Shown here: positions 8,676 to 17,240 of the stretch, piece after piece
How positions within the stretch are numbered: position 1 is the first letter of the stretch
Layout: every line of letters starts with the position of its first letter
Assembly (NCBI GenBank): GCA_045599945.1
Contig: JAZRWY010000068.1
Span: forward strand, 1 to 64,000
Source of the DNA: UMGS973 sp045599945
GTDB taxonomy: Bacteria; Bacillota; Clostridia; Peptostreptococcales; Anaerovoracaceae
Direction of reading: 5' to 3'
Length of the DNA stretch: 64,000 nucleotides
The notes under the pieces: model-generated
The model's database searches: none
Told to the model about the DNA's origin: nothing
Seen by the model: the letters and a program-made list of their open reading frames with translations, nothing else
Position numbers and translations under genes: made by a program

Positions 8676-9230
8676 ATGCACTACACCATAGATATCGCTG
8701 GAATGAAGAGAGATTTAAGGCTCTACAGCATTGGACCAGACACAAAAATTGCCGCCTTCATCATGTTTGGTGATGTTGAAATAACAAAACATACCGCAGC
8801 AAAATTATTAGAAATTGCACCGGAATTCGACTATATTATCACTTCGGAAGCAAAAAGCATTCCTCTGGCTTATGAAATGGCATTTCAGGCAGGAATGAAC
8901 GATTACATCGTTGCACGTAAATCCTTAAAGGTATATATGGAGAATCCTGTTGGTGTTGAACTTCAGAGCATTACCACTCAGAATGTCCAGACCCTTTACC
9001 TTGGAGACAGTGACGTAGATAAGATCCGCGGAAAAAGAATCCTGATTGTAGATGACGTTATCTCAACAGGAGAATCACTTGCAGCAATGGAAAAGCTTGT
9101 AACCGCTGCGGAAGGAATCATCGTTGGAAAGTATTCCGTACTTGCAGAAGGAAAGGCAGCTGACAGAGACGATATCGTCTTCCTGGAAAAGCTTCCACTG
9201 TTCAATGCAGACGGTTCAATTAAAGAGTAG
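8676..9230 (+). CDS. Phosphoribosyltransferase (adenine PRT-like)
   Basis: The protein has 184 aa from the ATG at 8676, preceded by AAGGAG 7 nt upstream; a TTG 21 nt earlier in frame is less likely. The PRPP-binding signature is ILIVDDVISTGES at about residues 129-141. A flexible-loop and base-hood region around 45-90 (DYIITSEAKSIPLAYEMA) is adenine-PRT-like. The reaction would join a purine base and PRPP to give a nucleotide. It is a single gene divergent from the GtrA operon. The exact base specificity is not provable here, so no symbol is given. Confidence 0.82.
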   Translation: MHYTIDIAGMKRDLRLYSIGPDTKIAAFIMFGDVEITKHTAAKLLEIAPEFDYIITSEAKSIPLAYEMAFQAGMNDYIVARKSLKVYMENPVGVELQSITTQNVQTLYLGDSDVDKIRGKRILIVDDVISTGESLAAMEKLVTAAEGIIVGKYSVLAEGKAADRDDIVFLEKLPLFNADGSIKE

Positions 9231-9234
9231 TACA

Positions 9235-9266
9235 AAAATACCCTGGCAAATGTCAGGGTATTGCTA
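9235..9266 (-). terminator. Terminator between convergent genes
   Basis: The stem AATACCCTG ... CAGGGTATT (9237-9263) is followed on the minus strand by TTTTTG. It serves the membrane-protein gene ending at 9275 and, less well, the phosphoribosyltransferase gene. Confidence 0.75.
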
Positions 9267-9274
9267 TGTTCATT

Positions 9275-9760
9275 TCAGATCCAGCAGCCGTGGCATAGAA
9301 ATCTCTCCATGCAGCATACTATGGCTGTCGTTATGATGTTCGACAGGATGATGCTCTTCAGAAGCTTTTCCTGCTTACGGCAGTGATTTTTCAGCAGATG
9401 GTACACAATCGGTACTTCCAGCGCCAGCGTCAGCATCAGATATCCAAGGCTCACAATCCAGTAGTAATCATACAGAGTAGCCGGGTATTGATGCACCGGA
9501 TTCAGAAACAGGGTTACTGCCATCGGCACCAGAAAGGATACCAGATTGGCTCCGGTTACGGTAAGCCCTGTTCTTGCAAGGCTTTCCTGCCCGGAAACAT
9601 GCTGAATCATCCCTATTTCAATAACCAGTGTCAGAATCACTGCATAGGGGAGCAGTGCGCTAGGCGTCGGTCCTGCCATCCAGCTCCATGAGGAATCTGC
9701 GTAGCAGGTGCATGGAACCAGTACCATTGGTACCATTAGCATTAACGCTCTCTTCTTCAT
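9275..9760 (-). CDS. Small membrane protein of unknown function
   Basis: The protein has 161 aa from the ATG at 9760, chosen for AGGAG 9 nt upstream. It starts with a signal-like segment (MKKRALMLMVPMVLVPCTCYADSS), then has three predicted membrane helices (LLPYAVILTLVIEIGMIQ, NLVSFLVPMAVTLFL, YYWIVSLGYLMLTLALEVPIVY) and a last helix near LKSIILSNIITTAIVC. A short cysteine/histidine-rich tail (CCMERFLCHGCW) closes it. I do not recognise the family. It sits between the phosphoribosyltransferase (convergent) and the CHAP protein (same strand, 81 nt upstream). Confidence 0.6.
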   Translation of the reverse strand: MKKRALMLMVPMVLVPCTCYADSSWSWMAGPTPSALLPYAVILTLVIEIGMIQHVSGQESLARTGLTVTGANLVSFLVPMAVTLFLNPVHQYPATLYDYYWIVSLGYLMLTLALEVPIVYHLLKNHCRKQEKLLKSIILSNIITTAIVCCMERFLCHGCWI

Positions 9761-9841
9761 GTCCATCACTCCTTTCACCTGCATCAGTCTACCACTCCAT
9801 TGTGATAAGCAGGTGATAATCATGAAAAAGCGATATCACTT

Positions 9842-11575
9842 CTAACCCTTATATGCCGGGACTGCAAATCCGCGGATATATCTGTAGTTGACCGGAATGG
9901 TTCTTCTTGCACAGATTCCAATGTTGCTTTTTTTCGTAGATTTGTTTCCTTCAATCACAGTAATCTTTCCGTTCTGAACCTTCTCAACGATCCCTACATG
10001 ATCCGGAAATCCTTTGCAGTCTCCTTTTTTCCTTGCCTGCCAGTCATAATATATGATATCTCCAGGCTTTGGAACGTAGGAATCTTTCTCTACCCATCTC
10101 CCTTTCTTCTGAAACGCGCGCATCTGGTAGTAGCAGCTGCATTCCACCGGAATGATATTTGTGCAGTCTGTTTTTATTGCCATGGCAGAAACAAATGTTG
10201 CGCACCATGGCTGGTACCTTCTCATCGCATATCCTCTCGGATTCGGCGTATATGAATTATATATGGATAGAATGCTCTTATGTCCATACTTTTTATCTCT
10301 GACTCCCAGATACTTTCTGGCGCAGGCAACATATGCCGCTCTGCTCATGGAAAGATTATATGTCCTGCTTACCTTTCCTGTCCTGTATTTTACAGAATAT
10401 CTGTAATGTCCAATGGTAAGAGAATAGGAGCCTTTTTTTCTCTTGCTTTTTTTATATATCTTACAGCTTCCGTCCGTTCTGATCCGGTAGATATATTTTC
10501 CGATCTTCACATATTCCGTTCTGGACGGTCTGTAGACCTTTCCGGACTTGTAATATTTTCCGCTGTACCGGCCGTCATAGGTATATGCTCTTCCCGTTTT
10601 ATATGAAACCTTATACAGAACCCCCAGCGTTCTCCATTGGTAATATCCCTTCTTTTTACTGCTCCGGACATATTTCTTTGCATAGGCGGTAGACGGTTCC
10701 ACCTGAAAGATATACCGGTATCCGTCTGCTGCAATTGCCGTAACGCAGTACGCCTTTCCCTTCACGGTCCTCTCTTTTGCATTTCCTTCCTGGTCTACCG
10801 CATAAAGGCAGGAATTCATTACGATATACATGGAAGAAGCAGGCTTTTGGATCTTTCCGTTCCTGACATATTTTCCTTCTGCAACGCCCGTCATGCTGGA
10901 GGCTGCTCCCTCTGAATAATACTGTCCGCTGTAGAATCCGGTCAGAAGCCCTGCGCTTCCGTTCCTCTGCACCAGATACATCCTGCCATCCCATTGGATG
11001 ACATAGGCCGCATCCTTTTCCGGAATGACGCCTTCTTCATGGTATATGCCGTCCCGGATGCCGGTAAAAGCCTTCACCAGACCGCTCTCATCTGCTACAA
11101 CATAAAGAACATCCTCAAAAATAACATATTCGCCTTTCTCGCAGGCGGTAAGCGTTCCATCCACATGATTGACATAAGCAGTTCCGTCCATGAGAATCTG
11201 GCAGTCCTCTTCCGGCCTGCAAATTTTTCCATCCATCACAAGACAGAGCACCGGCTCATCCTCCTCAAAGGAAATGTGCATTGCTCCGGTCTTTGCCGGC
11301 GATGCCTTTCCTTCTTCATCAAAGCACCAGACAGTAAAATCCTCCTCCGATGAAGGCGGAACAACTGCCGGGCCTTCTTCTGTTTCTGTAATGGCAAGAC
11401 AGATTTCTGCTACAGGCTCTCCCGTCTTTCCGTAGACTGCTGTCAAAACGCTGTCGTTCATCTCAAGAATGTAGTACTGCGGCTCCTCCGGAGGGTCTTC
11501 TTCGGCATAAACATCTGCAGGAATCATGGATACCGTTACTGCAATGCTCAGCACAAAAGATAAAAGCTTTTTCAT
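9842..11575 (-). CDS. Secreted CHAP-domain peptidoglycan hydrolase with repeated N-terminal modules
   Basis: The protein has 577 aa. A signal peptide (residues 1-24, ending DVYAEED) is followed by an acidic stretch, then a long beta-rich region to about residue 410. Tyr/Gly/Lys-rich units recur there, such as GFYSGQYYSEG, GRYSGKYYKSGKVYRP and GKYIYRIRTDGSCKIYKKS, resembling glucan/choline-binding-like wall repeats. The C-terminal CHAP (NlpC/P60-like) domain has Cys458 in YQPWCATFVSA, His526 in FPDHVGIVEKV and Glu542/Asn544 in VIEGNKS. This predicts an amidase or endopeptidase cleaving peptidoglycan outside the cell. The gene is monocistronic; a DnaA-box cluster lies upstream. Confidence 0.85.
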   Translation of the reverse strand: MKKLLSFVLSIAVTVSMIPADVYAEEDPPEEPQYYILEMNDSVLTAVYGKTGEPVAEICLAITETEEGPAVVPPSSEEDFTVWCFDEEGKASPAKTGAMHISFEEDEPVLCLVMDGKICRPEEDCQILMDGTAYVNHVDGTLTACEKGEYVIFEDVLYVVADESGLVKAFTGIRDGIYHEEGVIPEKDAAYVIQWDGRMYLVQRNGSAGLLTGFYSGQYYSEGAASSMTGVAEGKYVRNGKIQKPASSMYIVMNSCLYAVDQEGNAKERTVKGKAYCVTAIAADGYRYIFQVEPSTAYAKKYVRSSKKKGYYQWRTLGVLYKVSYKTGRAYTYDGRYSGKYYKSGKVYRPSRTEYVKIGKYIYRIRTDGSCKIYKKSKRKKGSYSLTIGHYRYSVKYRTGKVSRTYNLSMSRAAYVACARKYLGVRDKKYGHKSILSIYNSYTPNPRGYAMRRYQPWCATFVSAMAIKTDCTNIIPVECSCYYQMRAFQKKGRWVEKDSYVPKPGDIIYYDWQARKKGDCKGFPDHVGIVEKVQNGKITVIEGNKSTKKSNIGICARRTIPVNYRYIRGFAVPAYKG

Positions 11576-11635
11576 TTTCTTCTCCTTTTACTCCAATGTC
11601 TCTCCATTATATTTTTCTGCCGGGTTTCTGTCAAG

Positions 11636-11786
11636 TTATCAACAGAAAAAATGCATTTATCCACAAACTTATCCGCCAATGCCGGCAGATCCTTCTTCTG
11701 AGAGCGTTTTCTTTAGAAGTTCGTTTTTTCACCGCTTTTTTACAATAATCTCCTCTCTTATCCCCCATGTTATCCACTTATCCACA
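11636..11786 (+). other. Cluster of DnaA boxes between divergent genes
   Basis: Two perfect boxes TTATCCACA are at 11657-11665 and 11778-11786. Near-matches are TTATCAACA (11636-11644), TTATCCGCC (11669-11677) and TTATCCACT (11770-11778). All read on the plus strand. The downstream pair ends 12 nt before the -35 of the phosphohexomutase promoter. The place is about 12-14 kb from the origin. A DnaA-titrating or DnaA-regulated site is the simplest reading. Confidence 0.7.
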
Positions 11787-11798
11787 GGCCTTCGGATA

Positions 11799-11827
11799 TT
11801 GCTTTTCATTTCTTATGGAGATATAAT
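11799..11827 (+). promoter_or_regulatory. Sigma-A type promoter for the phosphohexomutase gene
   Basis: TTGCTT (11799-11804), a 17-nt spacer, then TATAAT (11822-11827). The ATG follows 28 nt later with GGAGAA before it. Confidence 0.8.
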
Positions 11828-11855
11828 CGTAGAAGGATAAAAAAGGAGAATAAAA

Positions 11856-13337
11856 ATGACAGAAATCAGTTTAAAAAAGCTGCAGAACGGCAGCGATATA
11901 CGCGGAATCGCCCTGGAAGGCATCGAAGGGCAGGTTCCAAACCTGCAGAAGGAAGAAGCTTTGAGACTGGGTGCAGGCTTTGCCATCTGGCTGAAGGAAA
12001 AGACCGGCGGACAGACACCTACCATTGCAATCGGAAGAGACCCGAGACTTTCCGGGCCGGACCTTCAGAAATGGCTCACCGAAAGTTTTAACGGCTATGG
12101 TGTAAAAGTCCTGGATGCAGGACTGGCATCAACACCTGCCATGTTCATGGCAACGCAGTTTGATGGAATCGAAGCGGATGGCGCAGTCATGATTACGGCA
12201 TCCCATCTCCCATTCAACAGAAACGGATTCAAATTCTTCACAAAAGACGGCGGTCTGGATAAAAAGGACATCTCCAGAATCATTGAAATTGCAGAAGGTG
12301 ACGTTCTTCCGCCGGGAGAAAACATATCCGAACCCATAAATCTGATGGATCGCTACTGCGAATATCTGAGGCGCCTGATCATGGTCGGTGTAAAAAGCGG
12401 TGAAAAACCCCTTTCCGGCCTGAAGATTACCGTTGATGCAGGAAACGGGGCAGGGGGGTTCTACGCTTCAGAGGTTCTGGCACCGCTCGGTGCAGATGTT
12501 TCATCCTCCCAGTTCCTGGAACCGGACGGCAGTTTTCCAAACCATGCACCAAATCCTGAGGATAAGGACGCCATGGCATCCATATCTGCAAGAGTTCTGG
12601 AATCCGGTGCAGATTTCGGTATCATTTTCGATACGGATGTCGACCGCTCCGCAGCAGTAGACGGGCAGGGAAATGAGATTGCAAGAAACGGCATTGTTGC
12701 CCTGGCGGCAGCCCTTGTGGCAGAAGATCATCCGGGAACGACGGTGGTTACAGACTCCATCACCTCCGATCAGCTGAATGTATTTCTGGAAAACAACCTT
12801 GGCATGAGACATCTCCGCTTCCGGAGAGGATACAGAAATGTAATAAACAAGGCTGTGGAACTGAACAGGGAAGGGCGGGAAACCTGGCTTGCCATTGAAA
12901 CTTCCGGCCATGCAGCGCTCAGGGAAAACTATTTTCTCGATGACGGTGCTTATCTTGCAGCAAAGATTGTCATCAAGGCAGCAAAGCTTGCGAAAGAAGG
13001 AAAAACGCTGGACTCCCTGATTGAAGATCTGGAAGAACCGGAAGAAGCAATGGAAATCCGTTTTCCGATTACAACAGAAGATTTTGCTTCCTATGCCGAC
13101 CAGGTTTTAGAAGATCTGCAGCAATGGGCGAAAGAGCAGGGGATAGAAGTGGTATCTCCGAATTACGAAGGTGTGCGTCTCAGCTTTGACGGCGGCTGGT
13201 GCCTTCTCCGTAAGTCTCTGCACGATCCGATCATGCCATTTAATGTGGAAGCCAATGAAAAGGGCGGCACCGACGCTTTTCTTGAAAAAATCATGCCGTT
13301 TATCCAAAGATATGAGCATATTGAGGTGAAGAAATGA
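11856..13337 (+). CDS. Phosphohexomutase (phosphomannomutase/phosphoglucomutase family)
   Basis: The protein has 493 aa with the four alpha-D-phosphohexomutase signatures. The catalytic phosphoserine is Ser116 in ITASHLPFNRNG. The metal loop is DTDVDRSAAVD near 258-268, where the usual DGD is DTD. The sugar loop is ETSGH near 348. The phosphate-binding loop is FDGGWCLLRKSLHDPIMPFNVEA near the C-terminus. It interconverts sugar 1- and 6-phosphates for cell-envelope precursors; glucose versus mannose preference cannot be fixed. The N-terminal motif SDIRGIALEG is also typical. It overlaps the next gene by 4 nt, so the two are coupled. Confidence 0.88.
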   Translation: MTEISLKKLQNGSDIRGIALEGIEGQVPNLQKEEALRLGAGFAIWLKEKTGGQTPTIAIGRDPRLSGPDLQKWLTESFNGYGVKVLDAGLASTPAMFMATQFDGIEADGAVMITASHLPFNRNGFKFFTKDGGLDKKDISRIIEIAEGDVLPPGENISEPINLMDRYCEYLRRLIMVGVKSGEKPLSGLKITVDAGNGAGGFYASEVLAPLGADVSSSQFLEPDGSFPNHAPNPEDKDAMASISARVLESGADFGIIFDTDVDRSAAVDGQGNEIARNGIVALAAALVAEDHPGTTVVTDSITSDQLNVFLENNLGMRHLRFRRGYRNVINKAVELNREGRETWLAIETSGHAALRENYFLDDGAYLAAKIVIKAAKLAKEGKTLDSLIEDLEEPEEAMEIRFPITTEDFASYADQVLEDLQQWAKEQGIEVVSPNYEGVRLSFDGGWCLLRKSLHDPIMPFNVEANEKGGTDAFLEKIMPFIQRYEHIEVKK

Positions 13338-13951
13338 AAATCGTCACATGTCAGGAAATGAAAGATATTGAAAAGCTTGCGAATCAGAAAGGCCTTCCGT
13401 TTCTTCAAATGATGGAAAATGCAGGAACTGCCGTATTTCAGATCATTCTTGAAAAAACAGAACCCAAAAACAAAACCGCAAATGTCTATTGCGGCAAGGG
13501 AAATAACGGAGGAGACGGCTTTGTCATCGCACGACTTCTCGAAGGGAAGGGCTGGAAGGTAAATGTCATCCTTGTGGATGGAATGCCAAAGACCCATGAT
13601 GCCATATGGAACTTCGAAAGAATGAAAAATGTAAATATTACGGATACCCCGAAAGATGCAGATATTACGGTTGATGCCATTTATGGCACCGGCTTTCATG
13701 GAAGCTTCCGGGAAGAGGCCCGAAATGCTGTGGGCGCAATCAACCAGTCCAAAGGAATTGTATTTTCTGTGGACCTTCCTTCCGGGCTTAACGGAGACAT
13801 GACAGAATGTGATGCCATGGAAAACCATCCGGTAAAAGCAGATTACACCATTGCATTTCACCGGCTGAAGCCTGTTCACATCTGTAAAAAAGCAGAATCG
13901 TTTCTTGGAACGGTCCTGACAGCAGACATCGGAATCGATGAATATATATGA
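13334..13951 (+). CDS. nnrE: NAD(P)H-hydrate epimerase (YjeF N-terminal domain)
   Basis: This 205-aa protein equals a stand-alone YjeF_N domain. Visible features are LPFLQMMENAGTAVFQ, the conserved loop KGNNGGDGFVIARLL, DITVDAIYGTGFHG (catalytic Asp) and SVDLPSGLNGDMTE. The enzyme epimerises damaged (R)-NAD(P)HX so that the partner dehydratase can repair it. The dehydratase domain, often fused in bacteria, is not present here and would have to be elsewhere. Start ATG overlaps the mutase stop in ATGA. Confidence 0.85.
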   Translation: MKIVTCQEMKDIEKLANQKGLPFLQMMENAGTAVFQIILEKTEPKNKTANVYCGKGNNGGDGFVIARLLEGKGWKVNVILVDGMPKTHDAIWNFERMKNVNITDTPKDADITVDAIYGTGFHGSFREEARNAVGAINQSKGIVFSVDLPSGLNGDMTECDAMENHPVKADYTIAFHRLKPVHICKKAESFLGTVLTADIGIDEYI

Positions 13952-13980
13952 GAAGGCCTTGATCCGGCCTTCTCTTCTTA
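13950..13980 (+). terminator. Terminator after nnrE
   Basis: Stem GAGAAGGCC ... GGCCTTCTC with loop TTGATCC, followed by TTCTTATTTT. It lies between the convergent nnrE and the membrane-protein operon. Confidence 0.7.
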
Positions 13981-14769
13981 TTTTCTCAATGCTTCCATAT
14001 GATAAATTGCATATTGGTACATCTGCTCTTCAACTTCTTCTCTGCCCAGAGAGATCTGTTCTTCCAGACGTTCCAGCGCATATAGGGCTTCCTCGTACTC
14101 TTCTTCATCCTGAAGATCTTCCAGATTCTCCCGGATTTCCAGATATTCCTGCAGATTCTCCGCTTCCTGCTCTGCTCCGATTTCTCTCAGCATCTGAATG
14201 CAATAGTCCATCTGACTGGCTCTTGCGCCAGTCATCCGAACACCCAGCACCCTCCAGACTTCAATCAGAAAAAATTCTACAGGGTTCAGCATTTCCCGGT
14301 GCGCTTTTTTCCATTGAATCCAGGAGCATAGACGAGCGACCAGCTCCTGATGGCTGTTTTTCAAAGACCAGATATATTCCTGTATGCTTCCTTCATCTTC
14401 GAGGTCAAGACCCGGATACCCTTGTCTCAATGCCTGTTCAAATTCCGTTTTCGGCTTTTGCACAAAGCTTTTCCTGCAATACCATAGGATTCCTGCCAGA
14501 ATTGCACCAATTCCAGCAAAGAACGGTATCAGGAAGGGCCATGGAACGCCCATTGGGGAGCGCATGCCGAAAAATATCAAAAGGCCGGCCATCAGGAGGC
14601 CTAGAATTCCAACAGTCCATGCAGCAACCTTAAGCCCGCGCTTTCGCAGCTGACACTGTCCATCCATCTCTTCCTTCAGTTTCAGCAGATGAAACAGCGA
14701 ATATGCGCCTGTGGAAATTCTCGTCAGCACCTCATCGCCGGTGTATTTTTCTGTTTTCTCCGTATACAT
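13978..14769 (-). CDS. Two-helix membrane protein with acidic coiled-coil C-terminus, unknown
   Basis: The protein has 263 aa from the ATG at 14769, which has AGGAG 5 nt upstream. An ATGATG at 14787 overlaps the previous stop and is the alternative start. Residues about 45-100 contain two close membrane helices (LKVAAWTVGILGLLMAGLLIFF and WPFLIPFFAGIGAILAGILWY). The rest is cytoplasmic, helical and very acidic toward the end (ENLQEYLEIRENLEDLQDEE). No family is recognised. It is the last gene of the NudC operon. Confidence 0.6.
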   Translation of the reverse strand: MYTEKTEKYTGDEVLTRISTGAYSLFHLLKLKEEMDGQCQLRKRGLKVAAWTVGILGLLMAGLLIFFGMRSPMGVPWPFLIPFFAGIGAILAGILWYCRKSFVQKPKTEFEQALRQGYPGLDLEDEGSIQEYIWSLKNSHQELVARLCSWIQWKKAHREMLNPVEFFLIEVWRVLGVRMTGARASQMDYCIQMLREIGAEQEAENLQEYLEIRENLEDLQDEEEYEEALYALERLEEQISLGREEVEEQMYQYAIYHMEALRK

Positions 14770-14783
14770 GCCTGCTCCTTTCA

Positions 14784-15326
14784 TCATACGCCGATATGAT
14801 TTGTCCGTTCCATCCGGATCTCATATCCTGCAGGCCTTCCTGTATTGCAGATATGATGCAGATGATAGAAATCCTGTTTTGAAAGACAACTGCACTTCCT
14901 TACCAGATTTGTTTTTCCTGTTCTTGCAGCGATAATGCTCTTTTCCGCCGGCATCGGAATGATGATTAGAAAGTTCCGGAACAACGAAAAGGCAATGATG
15001 GTATCATACCGGATGACCCATTTCTTTTTTCGTTTATGGTATTCCAGATGATCTTTATATGCTTCAATACGAACAAGGTCAAACCAGAGCGTCCACACTG
15101 CAGCCAGTATGATGCAGAGCAGGATCACATATGGCCAATACCACCGGAACAGATCGGCAGGATCTGTCCGGATACTGCTTACCAGAAGGGAAAGCGCCGC
15201 ATAGCCCAGCAAAAGGACCAGCGCTGCAGGAACCATCCGTACCAGAGTGTTTAGCAGCAGTAATGCCGGCTGACATCTGAATACTGCAACCGGTCGTTCT
15301 CTTCGATAATCTGTGAATTCTGACAT
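14784..15326 (-). CDS. Two-helix membrane protein, possibly YcxB-like, unknown
   Basis: The protein has 180 aa. The ATG at 15326 follows GGAG by 6 nt. Two membrane segments (TLVRMVPAALVLLLGYAALSLLV and YWPYVILLCIILAAVWTLW) are followed by a short cytosolic domain. That domain has the pattern AYKDHLEYHKRKKKWVIRYDTIIAF and FLIIIPMPAEKSIIAA, reminiscent of membrane-linked PH-like (YcxB/YdbT) domains. The resemblance is weak. It lies 12 nt after the NudC gene and overlaps the following gene's alternative start. Confidence 0.6.
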   Translation of the reverse strand: MSEFTDYRRERPVAVFRCQPALLLLNTLVRMVPAALVLLLGYAALSLLVSSIRTDPADLFRWYWPYVILLCIILAAVWTLWFDLVRIEAYKDHLEYHKRKKKWVIRYDTIIAFSLFRNFLIIIPMPAEKSIIAARTGKTNLVRKCSCLSKQDFYHLHHICNTGRPAGYEIRMERTNHIGV

Positions 15327-15338
15327 ATCCATCTCCTT

Positions 15339-16166
15339 TTACCGTCTATATCCGTTTTTAAAACGGTACAACATTTCAGAAGTGAGGCTGACACCGTCCG
15401 CTTCATCCGGAAGCTCCTCAGGCCCCACAAATTTTGCCATGGCAAGTTCATTTTCATCCAGCGTAATGCTGTCATCTCCATCCACTTCACAGAAGAATCC
15501 CATGAGCAGGGAATCGGAGAAGGACCATGGCTGAGATTTATAGAAGGTGAGATTCTTCACCTTAAGACCAACTTCCTCCATGACTTCCCGATGAACGGTC
15601 TGCTCTATGGATTCTCCAATCTCTCCAAATCCGGCAAGCAATGCATATCGCCTGTAGGAGGAATGTCTGTCTGCATATTTAGATACAAGCACCGTATCTC
15701 CCTTTAATACCGCAACAATCACCGCCGGGCAGATCTGCGGATATCTTGTAATACCGCAGGAATCGCAGACCATGGCGCGTTCTGTCTGGCTGTGCTTCAT
15801 CGGTTTTCCGCATCTTCCGCATATTCTATGCTCGTCATACCATCTGGCAAGCTGTATGGCCGTAACCGCTGCAAATCTTCGCGCTTCCGGGTCCATGCTG
15901 CGAAGATCCTTTGCAGAATAGTATGCACATCGCTCATCAAAGAAATCTCCTTCTTCCAGCAGAAACCACCGCATGTTGTCTACACAGAACAGATATCTGA
16001 ATTTTCCTTTTCCTCCCGCATCCTTTACCTGCGGAAAAATGATCTCCTCATCATTTCTGATCAGCTGAATTCTCCCTTTTCTATATACAATAAGGAAATC
16101 TTCTTCTTTTGCCTCTTCTTTTCTATACTGGTTATCGTATACATAAGGCGCAATGTCCTGTATCAT
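15339..16166 (-). CDS. nudC: NUDIX hydrolase, NADH pyrophosphatase (NudC) type
   Basis: The protein has 275 aa from the ATG at 16166 with GGAGG 6 nt upstream. The zinc ribbon CGRCGKPMKHS ... VCDSCGITRYPQ is followed by the NUDIX box LLAGFGEIGESIEQTVHREVMEEVGL (split by the usual GX5EX7REUXEEXGU spacing). The NudC-specific SQPWSF motif (SQPWSFSDSLLMGF) comes after it. The enzyme hydrolyses NAD(H) to NMN(H) and AMP, and in other bacteria also removes NAD caps from RNA. It leads an operon with two small membrane proteins of unknown role. Confidence 0.9.
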   Translation of the reverse strand: MIQDIAPYVYDNQYRKEEAKEEDFLIVYRKGRIQLIRNDEEIIFPQVKDAGGKGKFRYLFCVDNMRWFLLEEGDFFDERCAYYSAKDLRSMDPEARRFAAVTAIQLARWYDEHRICGRCGKPMKHSQTERAMVCDSCGITRYPQICPAVIVAVLKGDTVLVSKYADRHSSYRRYALLAGFGEIGESIEQTVHREVMEEVGLKVKNLTFYKSQPWSFSDSLLMGFFCEVDGDDSITLDENELAMAKFVGPEELPDEADGVSLTSEMLYRFKNGYRR

Positions 16167-16198
16167 TTCATTCCTCCCTGAAAATCCCCGATTGTCTT

Positions 16199-16230
16199 CA
16201 AAAAATGAGGAGCACATGAAGGCTCCTCTC
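16199..16230 (-). terminator. Terminator after trpS
   Basis: Minus-strand stem GAGGAGC ... GCTCCTC followed by ATTTTTT, directly after the trpS stop. Confidence 0.75.
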
Positions 16231-16235
16231 CCATT

Positions 16236-17225
16236 TTACAGTTTCAGTCCGAGACCAAATCTGTCTCTTACTCTGCGCATTGTGTTTTCTGCAATTGCAT
16301 TTGCTCTTTCCGCGCCGTCATTCAGCGAATCAATCAGATACTGCGAATTCCTGATCTCTTCGTATTTCGCCTTGATTGGTGCCATCGCATCCTGCGTTAC
16401 GCCCACAAGGTCCTTCTTGAAATCTCCATAACCCCTGCCTTCATACTTTTCTACGAGGCTTTCAATGGATTCTCCTGTAAGGGAGCTGTAGATGGAAAGA
16501 AGATTCGATATGCCGGGCTTGTTTTCAATATCGAACTTTATGATACCATCGGAATCTGTCGTCGCTTTCATGATGGATTTCTTGATTTTGCTGTCTGTAT
16601 CCAGCAGTGAAATCCTGCTGTGCTGATTTTCTGCAGACTTGCTCATCTTTGCAGTCGGATCATCCAATGCCATGATTCTGGCACCGGATTTCATGAACCT
16701 TCCGTCCGGAACAACAAATGTATCTTTTCCATAATGGTGGTTGACTCTGATGGCAAGGTCTCTGGTAAGCTCTATATGCTGCTTCTGGTCATTTCCAACA
16801 GGAACAACATCTGTGTCGTAAAGCAGAATGTCAGCTGCCATCAGCACCGGATATGTCAGAAGGCCGGCACCTACAGATTCCTTTCCCTGGCTCTTTGCCT
16901 TAAACTGTGTCATTCTGAAAAGCTCTCCCGTATTGGCACAGCAATTCAATATCCATCCAAGTTCCGCATGTCCTGAGACCTGTGACTGAACAAATACAAT
17001 GGATTTCTCAGGATCTACACCAATGGCAAGATATAGCGCTGCAACATCCAGAATGTGCTCTCTCAATTCCTTTGGATCCTGCGGTACCGTGATTGCATGC
17101 TCATCAACGATGCAATAGATACACTCGTGATCTTCCTGAAGCTCTACAAACTGCTTCAATGCTCCCAGATAATTCCCCAGGTGGATGTTTCCTGTTGGCT
17201 GAACGCCTGAAAATACTCTTTTCAT
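16236..17225 (-). CDS. trpS: Tryptophanyl-tRNA synthetase
   Basis: The protein has 329 aa, a class I synthetase. The HIGH-type motif is PTGNIHLGNYLGAL at residues 11-24, the KMSKS loop is AKMSKSAEN near 195, and GNDQKQHIELTRD is conserved in TrpRS. It charges tRNA-Trp. It follows gyrA by 15 nt on the same strand, so it is probably co-transcribed with gyrB-gyrA. No T-box leader is seen in front of it. Confidence 0.96.
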   Translation of the reverse strand: MKRVFSGVQPTGNIHLGNYLGALKQFVELQEDHECIYCIVDEHAITVPQDPKELREHILDVAALYLAIGVDPEKSIVFVQSQVSGHAELGWILNCCANTGELFRMTQFKAKSQGKESVGAGLLTYPVLMAADILLYDTDVVPVGNDQKQHIELTRDLAIRVNHHYGKDTFVVPDGRFMKSGARIMALDDPTAKMSKSAENQHSRISLLDTDSKIKKSIMKATTDSDGIIKFDIENKPGISNLLSIYSSLTGESIESLVEKYEGRGYGDFKKDLVGVTQDAMAPIKAKYEEIRNSQYLIDSLNDGAERANAIAENTMRRVRDRFGLGLKL

Positions 17226-17240
17226 TCTTTTCCTACTCCT

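Noticed and set aside
13163..13879. Minus-strand frame of 238 codons across the mutase/epimerase junction
   Set aside because: It lies opposite two clear enzyme genes and shows no recognisable motif.
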